A stretch of DNA of 9,307 bases from Planctomycetota bacterium. GTDB taxonomy: Bacteria > Planctomycetota > Phycisphaerae > UBA1845 > Fen-1342. A model generated the notes under the pieces. It was not told the origin of the DNA. It worked only from the letters and a program-made list of their open reading frames with translations, and searched no databases. The stretch's first letter is position 1. Each line of letters begins with the position of its first letter. The stretch covers positions 1-9,307 of the forward strand of contig JAUWXH010000039.1 of the NCBI GenBank assembly GCA_030616465.1, given 5' to 3'. Positions 5,095-9,307 of this stretch are shown piece by piece. Position numbers and translations under genes: made by a program.

Positions 5095-6075
5095 ATGGGC
5101 GACAGCCCCTGGCACGGTCAGCGCATTTGCGTCACCGGTGGGGCCGGGTTCCTCGGATCGTTTATCGTCGAGCAGCTGCGGGCCGACGGGGTACCTGGGG
5201 AAAACATCTTCGTCCCGCGAGTCGAGGACTTTGACCTGACGCGCGAGTCGCACGTCGTCCGCATGTACGACCAGGCCGAGCCGGACCTCGTCATTCACCT
5301 GGCGGCCGAGGTGGGCGGCATCGGCGCCAACCGCGAGAATCCCGGACGCTTCTTCTACGCCAACCTGGCCATGGGCCTGCACCTGATCGAGCACGCGCGG
5401 CGGCGCGGCGTGCGAAAGTTCGTCCAAATCGGCACAATCTGCGCTTATCCGAAGCTCACGCCGGTCCCTTTCCGCGAGGAACACCTGTGGGACGGCTACC
5501 CGGAGGAGACCAACGCGCCCTACGGCATCGCCAAGAAGGCCTTGCTGGTGATGTGCCAGTCTTACCGGGCGCAGTATGGGCTGAATGCGATCTACCTGCT
5601 GCCCGTGAACCTCTACGGCCCGCGCGACAACTTCGAGCTGACCAGCTCGCACGTGATTCCGGCGATGATCCGCAAGTTCTGGGAGGCGAATCAAAGCGGT
5701 GCCGAGTCGGTCGAGCTGTGGGGCGACGGCTCGCCGACGCGCGAGTTTCTGTACGTGGAGGATGCGGCCGAAGGGATTCTAGCCGCCGCCGCCCGCTACG
5801 ATGGGCCCGAGCCGGTCAACCTGGGCAACGGCCGCGAGATCCGCATCAGAGACCTGGCCGAGCTGATCGCGCGCCAGGTCGGCTTCAGCGGGCGCATGGC
5901 GTGGGACACGACCAAGCCCGGCGGCCAACCGCGGCGTTGCCTCGACGTCACGCGCGCGCGCGAGCTGTTCGGCTTCGAGGCCCGTACGAGCTTCGAGGAG
6001 GGGCTCAAACGCACCATCGGCTGGTATGCCGAGCACCGGGACGAGATCCTCGCCGGCCGCCGCAGCGGCCTGTAG
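5095..6075 (+). CDS. fcl: GDP-L-fucose synthase-type NAD(P)-dependent epimerase/reductase
   Basis: 326 residues, a usual length for GDP-L-fucose synthase (WcaG/Fcl). That enzyme epimerises and reduces GDP-4-keto-6-deoxymannose to GDP-L-fucose with NADPH in the cytoplasm. Visible features are the Rossmann TGGAGFLG (14-21), [16 protein letters not shown] (68-83), the catalytic region IGTICAYPK (T114, C116), YGIAKKA with Y143 and K147, [16 protein letters not shown] with H186, and the substrate-binding [11 protein letters not shown] (274-284). The Cys and His acid/base residues expected for the epimerase step are present, which favours this over a generic sugar epimerase. The usual active-site Ser is Thr, a tolerated change in SDR enzymes. 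A GGAGAG site precedes the ATG. No GDP-mannose 4,6-dehydratase gene (gmd) is next to it in the window. The product probably feeds cell-surface glycan or LPS synthesis. Confidence 0.87.
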   Translation: MGDSPWHGQRICVTGGAGFLGSFIVEQLRADGVPGENIFVPRVEDFDLTRESHVVRMYDQAEPDLVIHLAAEVGGIGANRENPGRFFYANLAMGLHLIEHARRRGVRKFVQIGTICAYPKLTPVPFREEHLWDGYPEETNAPYGIAKKALLVMCQSYRAQYGLNAIYLLPVNLYGPRDNFELTSSHVIPAMIRKFWEANQSGAESVELWGDGSPTREFLYVEDAAEGILAAAARYDGPEPVNLGNGREIRIRDLAELIARQVGFSGRMAWDTTKPGGQPRRCLDVTRARELFGFEARTSFEEGLKRTIGWYAEHRDEILAGRRSGL

Positions 6076-6096
6076 CGGCTGACGGCCCGTCGGCCG
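6055..6096 (+). terminator. Two GC-rich hairpins straddling the fcl stop codon
   Basis: GGCCGC (6055-6060) pairs with GCGGCC (6065-6070) across a 4-base loop inside the last codons. Then CGGCTGAC (6076-6083) pairs with GTCGGCCG (6089-6096) with one G-U pair and a 5-base loop, starting at the first base after the stop. There is no T-tract, so this is not a textbook intrinsic terminator. It could act as a U-less terminator, attenuator or 3'-end stabiliser separating the fcl operon from the zinc-ribbon genes. Confidence 0.35.
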
Positions 6097-6185
6097 ATCC
6101 GCGCCGCGCCCGTGAGCAAGCGGTCGAAGGTCTAGCGGTCAGACCCGCAGCGGCTCCTCGCGTGCTGTCAGAGAGGTGAACATCC

Positions 6186-7268
6186 ATGAGCGAACCGCCA
6201 ATCGAGGGAACCCCGGTACCCGCCCTGGGCACTACCGGTAACTTCATCACCGAGGACCTGGCCTGCAAGCACTGTGGCCACAACCTGCGCACGCTATCCA
6301 CGGACGCTGTCTGCCCCGAATGTGGCACGCCGATCGACTACACGCTCCGCGGCTACTACCTGAAACACTCCCCGTCGCCGTGGCTTCGTCGCGTGGCCCG
6401 CGGACCGTTGCTGCTGATAATCGCGACCGCGTTGGTGGCACTCGGGACCATCGGCGCTGCCGTCTGGAGTATCGCGACCGCGTTTTCCGGCGGATTCAGC
6501 CAGGGAGTCCCCGTGGGCTTCGACATCCGCCGAATGGTGGTCCTTGCCGTGCTGGCGTACATCCCGCCGAACGTACTCACCGTTGTCGGGATTGTGTTTC
6601 TGACCGCTGCCGATCCCGGCGGACAGGTCGGTCGGGACAGTGTCACGCGTGTATGGCTGCGTCGTAGCCTTTGGCTATTCGGTGCGTCGGTGGTCTTTGG
6701 GGGCATTCTAGGGCTCATGCCCGAGGCGACCATGCCGACGGAGATGCACAGCTCGCTTGTCGCTGCCCAAGCCCCCGTCGGGATGGCGGTTTACTTTGTG
6801 CTGGCGGTACTCACCTTCCGCTATTTCGGGCAGCTCATGCTGCGGATTCCTCGTACAGGGTTGGTCAAGCTGGCCCGCGTCGTTTTTTGGGGTTTCCTGG
6901 CGTGCGGGGTGTTGATGACAGTCGCGCAGGTCCTGGGCACCGCGCGCAATGTGCAGGTGCTCAGCATGTTTCAGGCCCCCAGCACGCCGGCGGTCTCGGT
7001 TGAGGCCGGTGAACCAGCACCTTCGACGGCGGCGGTGCGCGCTCGGCCTGGGGCCGCCACCGCGCCCGTGGCGCCCCCGGGCGTAAACCTACCGCCCGGA
7101 GCCGTGCCGTCACTCGCCACACAAGCGCTCACCGGCTGCGGCAGCTGCGTGTTCTTCGGCTTCGGCATCGCCGGGTTCGTGCTGCTCGTCATGGTGTGTT
7201 CCGCGCTGTACGGCGTCGCGCGCGAGGCGGAGCAAATCGCGGCCGTGCCGCCTGCGGAGAGCGGCTAG
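6186..7268 (+). CDS. Zinc-ribbon multi-TM protein, tandem paralogue 1, function unknown
   Basis: 360 residues. The N-terminal zinc ribbon is CKHCGHNLRT...CPEC (C27, C30, C43, C46), followed by a basic WLRRVARG and about six membrane helices (roughly 74-99, 117-140, 160-178, 197-218, 232-251 and 320-340). The cytoplasmic motif LMLRIPRTGLVKLARVVFWG (217-236) is shared with both neighbours. Between the last two helices lies a Pro/Ala/Val-rich loop (about 252-316) that should face the periplasm if the zinc ribbon is cytoplasmic. The last helix begins TGCGSCVFFGFGIAGF and is followed by AREAEQIA, both matching paralogue 2. The ATG has an AGAGG 9 bases upstream. It differs from the other two in lacking a PLDADGRV lead-in. 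No enzymatic motif is seen; a membrane scaffold, sensor or transport role is possible, but none is supported. Confidence 0.85.
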   Translation: MSEPPIEGTPVPALGTTGNFITEDLACKHCGHNLRTLSTDAVCPECGTPIDYTLRGYYLKHSPSPWLRRVARGPLLLIIATALVALGTIGAAVWSIATAFSGGFSQGVPVGFDIRRMVVLAVLAYIPPNVLTVVGIVFLTAADPGGQVGRDSVTRVWLRRSLWLFGASVVFGGILGLMPEATMPTEMHSSLVAAQAPVGMAVYFVLAVLTFRYFGQLMLRIPRTGLVKLARVVFWGFLACGVLMTVAQVLGTARNVQVLSMFQAPSTPAVSVEAGEPAPSTAAVRARPGAATAPVAPPGVNLPPGAVPSLATQALTGCGSCVFFGFGIAGFVLLVMVCSALYGVAREAEQIAAVPPAESG

Positions 7269-7273
7269 GCCGC
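7261..7273 (+). repeat. Short perfect hairpin enclosing the stop codon of paralogue 1
   Basis: GCGGC (7261-7265) pairs with GCCGC (7269-7273) and the 3-base loop is the TAG stop itself. No T-tract follows (GTTATCC), so termination is doubtful. It may be coincidence in GC-rich DNA. Confidence 0.25.
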
Positions 7274-7336
7274 GTTATCCATGTCATCCCGAGCGCGAGG
7301 CGGGGTTCGCACCGCGGCACAGGCCGGCGAACCTCA

Positions 7337-7365
7337 CTGCCAACGCAGCGTCTACGGTTTAAGAT
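7337..7365 (+). promoter_or_regulatory. Weak candidate promoter before paralogue 2
   Basis: CTGCCA (7337-7342) and TAAGAT (7360-7365) have a 17-base spacer, each matching 4 of 6 consensus positions. They sit 27 bases ahead of the ATG at 7392, inside the 123-base gap after paralogue 1. The gap is large enough for a separate promoter, but the boxes are weak. Confidence 0.2.
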
Positions 7366-7391
7366 GCACACCGGCTCGCGGGGAAGCAAAC

Positions 7392-8615
7392 ATGACGCAA
7401 CCCAGGAGCTACAGGCCGACGGTTCCGCTCGACGCCGACGGCCGCGTGTGCGCCAGCATGCCGTGCCTGAACTGCGGGTACGACCTACGCACCCAGCCGG
7501 CGGACGGGGTCTGCCCTGAGTGTGCTTACCCGGTACGGCTTTCCATCGGCGCGCAGTTGCTCCGGCATGCCGAACCGCCTTGGGTTCGCCGGCTGGCTCG
7601 CGGCGTGCTGCTGCTCATCATCGCCGCCGCCGCCGCGGTGGGTGGGGGCATACTGCTTCAAATGGTCACGCTTCTCATGCTGGCGCTGGCCGCGCCGAGT
7701 GCACCGCCGACGTCGTCATTCATCATGCTTCCAGTTCTGGGACAGTTCCTGTTGGCAGCGGCAGTTCTGGTGTTGGTGATCGTCGGGTTATGGTTCGTCA
7801 CGACCCGCGACCCGAGTGCCTCGCATCAGGCGGAGGGCCTTACAGCTCGACGTATTCTGCGGGTTTGCATGTGGTTCTTGTTGGTGCCGCCGGTGCTGGG
7901 CCTCTGCATGGTGATGTATGTGGCCGGGCGAATGCCCACCGTCACGGCTGCGTCGCCGTTCGCCATCTTCACGGCGACGTACTGTGCGCTCCTGATCGCC
8001 ACCCTTGTGACCGGTGTGCTGAGCGCGCTGGTGACGCTGCTGGCTTTGTTGCGTCACCTCATGGGCCTGATGCGCCGGATTCCGCGGCCGAGACTGGTCC
8101 GTTTCGCCCAAGTCGAGTTCTGGGGTGGCCTGAGTGCCGGCACGCTGCTGGTGGTTGCCTACGGGTGGTTGTTCCTCCGGTTCTTCATTCCGATGATGAC
8201 GGCGCCGCCGACGATGGTGCCCGTACCGGCTGCCGGTCCAGGCGTGACGACCACGGGCCCGGTGGTATCGGTCACGAACTACTCGCCGGGACCGGGAACC
8301 ACAGTGACCTATCAGTACGGCTATACGTATACGGGGACATCCGGTCAGGTGTCCGCGAGCGGGACGACGATGCCGGCAACTACAGGGCCCACCACCATGA
8401 TGGCCGTCCCCGCGGTGCCGCCCATGGGCATTGGGTTCTTCGCGAGTGTAATCATGTCAGGCGTCGGCGGGTGTGCGACTTTCGGGTTTGTGATCGCCGG
8501 GTTCGTTCTGCTGATCCTGGCGCAACGGGCGTTGTCGGCTACGGCCCGCGAGGCGGCCCAGAACGCGGCGACAGCAATACCGGTGGCAACACCAATACCC
8601 AGAGAGCACGAATGA
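7392..8615 (+). CDS. Zinc-ribbon multi-TM protein, tandem paralogue 2, function unknown
   Basis: 407 residues from the ATG at 7392, which follows GGGGAAG at suitable spacing; the frame is open back to 7281, but that part has no family resemblance. PLDADGRV (12-19) leads into CLNCGYDLRT...CPEC (C25, C28, C41, C44), then WVRRLARG and about six helices (roughly 71-100, 114-136, 155-178, 190-220, 245-266 and 350-378). LRHLMGLMRRIPRPRLVRF (220-238) matches the same cytoplasmic element in the paralogues. The penultimate loop (about 268-348) is long and low in complexity, with many Thr, Gly, Pro, Val and Tyr (for example TYQYGYTYTGTSG), and probably lies outside the membrane. The SGVGGCATFGFVIAGF helix and ATAREAAQNA tail match paralogue 1. 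Its stop overlaps the next start by 4 bases (ATGA), so paralogues 2 and 3 are translationally linked. Confidence 0.86.
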   Translation: MTQPRSYRPTVPLDADGRVCASMPCLNCGYDLRTQPADGVCPECAYPVRLSIGAQLLRHAEPPWVRRLARGVLLLIIAAAAAVGGGILLQMVTLLMLALAAPSAPPTSSFIMLPVLGQFLLAAAVLVLVIVGLWFVTTRDPSASHQAEGLTARRILRVCMWFLLVPPVLGLCMVMYVAGRMPTVTAASPFAIFTATYCALLIATLVTGVLSALVTLLALLRHLMGLMRRIPRPRLVRFAQVEFWGGLSAGTLLVVAYGWLFLRFFIPMMTAPPTMVPVPAAGPGVTTTGPVVSVTNYSPGPGTTVTYQYGYTYTGTSGQVSASGTTMPATTGPTTMMAVPAVPPMGIGFFASVIMSGVGGCATFGFVIAGFVLLILAQRALSATAREAAQNAATAIPVATPIPREHE

Positions 8616-8664
8616 GCGCGCCCGACATCGATGGCCCACCTCGTCCGCTCGACGCCGACGGCCG
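7424..8664 (+). repeat. Identical 21-base block in paralogues 2 and 3
   Basis: Bases 7424-7444 and 8644-8664 are identical over 21 bases; both encode the core of PLDADGR just before the zinc ribbon. This is a coding repeat from gene duplication or local conversion, not a mobile or regulatory repeat. Only these two blocks repeat, not the sequence between them. Confidence 0.7.
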
Positions 8665-9307
8665 TGTCGCGACGGACCTGCCCTGCGTCAACTGCGGCTA
8701 CAACCTGCGGACGCTTCGGCGGGAGGGGATCTGCCCGGAATGTGGGTCGCCGGTCGCGGACTCGACGCGGCACTACCTGCGTTTCGCCCCATGGAAGTGG
8801 GTTGAAAGCCTGGCGGGTGGAGCCGGGCTGCTATTGGCCAGCGTGGTGGCAGGCGGACTGGTCGGCTTACTCATGTCGTTTGTGGCGGCGCCCACGACAG
8901 ACTACGCCGAACACTGGCTTGCCGTCTTGGCGCGGGTTCTTCTGCTCGGCCTCGGTCTCGTGGCGCTGCTGCTTGTCCCAGTGGGGCTGTTCTTTCTGAC
9001 GAAGAGAGATCCCCGTCGCCGCCGTGGCTGGGAAGGCCTGTCGGCGCGCCGTGTGACCCGTGTTTGTTTGCTGCTGCCGGTGATTGTTGCGCTGTACGCC
9101 ACCTTGGTGCCCGGCCTGCTGCCAGAGTGGTGGCCGTTGGGCGGGCCGCGTGAGCTGCCGCAATACGCGCTTTGGCTCATCCTCTTAGTCGTGCTCCCGC
9201 TGGCCCTGCTGCGCCACTTGGTCGCGTTGATGCGGCAGATCCCGCACGGGCGCCTCGTGCGCTCCGCCCTGATCCTGTTCTGGTTTGCTGTGTGCCTGGC
9301 GATTATC
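8612..9307 (+). CDS. Zinc-ribbon multi-TM protein, tandem paralogue 3 (3' end beyond window)
   Basis: The first 232 residues are present and the reading frame is still open at the window end. PLDADGRVATDL (12-23) precedes CVNCGYNLRT...CPEC (C25, C28, C41, C44) at exactly the same spacing as in paralogue 2. Four helices are complete (about 70-92, 104-129, 149-170 and 184-201) and a fifth starts at 219. EGLSARRVTRVC (141-152) aligns with EGLTARRILRVC of paralogue 2, and LRHLVALMRQIPHGRLVR (200-217) with its LRHLMGLMRRIP element. The ATG at 8612 overlaps the previous stop by 4 bases. It lacks its own strong ribosome site apart from an AGAGAG about 6 bases upstream, so coupled translation is likely. 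The zinc ribbon probably lies in the cytoplasm; function is unknown. Confidence 0.85.
   Translation, partial: MSAPDIDGPPRPLDADGRVATDLPCVNCGYNLRTLRREGICPECGSPVADSTRHYLRFAPWKWVESLAGGAGLLLASVVAGGLVGLLMSFVAAPTTDYAEHWLAVLARVLLLGLGLVALLLVPVGLFFLTKRDPRRRRGWEGLSARRVTRVCLLLPVIVALYATLVPGLLPEWWPLGGPRELPQYALWLILLVVLPLALLRHLVALMRQIPHGRLVRSALILFWFAVCLAII

Noticed and set aside
4240..5694. Long minus-strand open frame (484 codons)
   Set aside because: It is antisense to two well-supported plus-strand genes, including the GDP-L-fucose synthase with clear motifs. Its composition (many Val, Leu, Arg, Asp) is typical of reverse-frame shadows.
5487..6179. Plus-strand open frame overlapping the fcl gene in another frame
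   Set aside because: It is arginine- and alanine-rich with no motif, inside a gene with a complete SDR signature.
7281..7391. Earlier ATG giving paralogue 2 an extra 37 residues
   Set aside because: The extra residues look like untranslated leader, have no counterpart in paralogues 1 and 3, and the ATG at 7392 has a purine-rich ribosome site and begins the normal family N-terminus.

Overview
The window is GC-rich bacterial DNA that looks planctomycete, most likely from the Phycisphaerae side of the phylum or a metagenomic relative. The main reason is a tandem set of membrane proteins that begin with a four-cysteine zinc ribbon of the form CxxCGYxLRT...CPEC. Two of them carry it after a PLDADGRV segment, an arrangement I associate with planctomycete membrane proteins. 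Taxonomy is inferred from this protein style and from base composition, not from a marker gene.

Left part (1-4008), all on the minus strand and read right to left. gpmI (2389-4008), the glycolytic cofactor-independent phosphoglycerate mutase, comes first. A HEPN-domain protein (1908-2318) and a minimal nucleotidyltransferase (1598-1966) follow, overlapping each other as HEPN/MNT toxin-antitoxin pairs do. A 323-base stretch without a convincing gene (1275-1597) holds two inverted repeats and a candidate promoter pointing left. A tight three-gene unit follows: a DUF6941-like protein (852-1274), a HicB-type antitoxin with an unusual N-terminal extension (470-871) and a HicA-type mRNA interferase (247-477). 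Neighbouring genes in this unit overlap by 20 and 8 bases. The 5' end of a sodium:solute symporter gene (1-148) lies at the left edge. Two unrelated toxin-antitoxin-like modules are therefore packed between two housekeeping-type genes.

Right part (4195-9307), all on the plus strand. A 186-base divergent spacer with a candidate promoter leads into a two-gene operon. It encodes a two-TM protein with a cytoplasmic C-terminal domain (4195-5082) and, 12 bases later, a GDP-L-fucose synthase-type epimerase/reductase (5095-6075). Two GC-rich hairpins bracket the end of that operon. Three paralogous zinc-ribbon multi-TM proteins follow (6186-7268, 7392-8615 and 8612 to beyond the window end). The second and third overlap at ATGA. 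They share a body plan: zinc ribbon, several helices, a conserved cytoplasmic segment ending in L-M-(R/L)-x-I-P, and, in the two complete copies, a variable low-complexity loop before the last helix. Their function is unknown.

The parts most worth a second look are the DUF6941-HicB-HicA unit next to the HEPN/MNT pair, and the tandem zinc-ribbon membrane family. I see no CRISPR array, rRNA, tRNA or insertion sequence.
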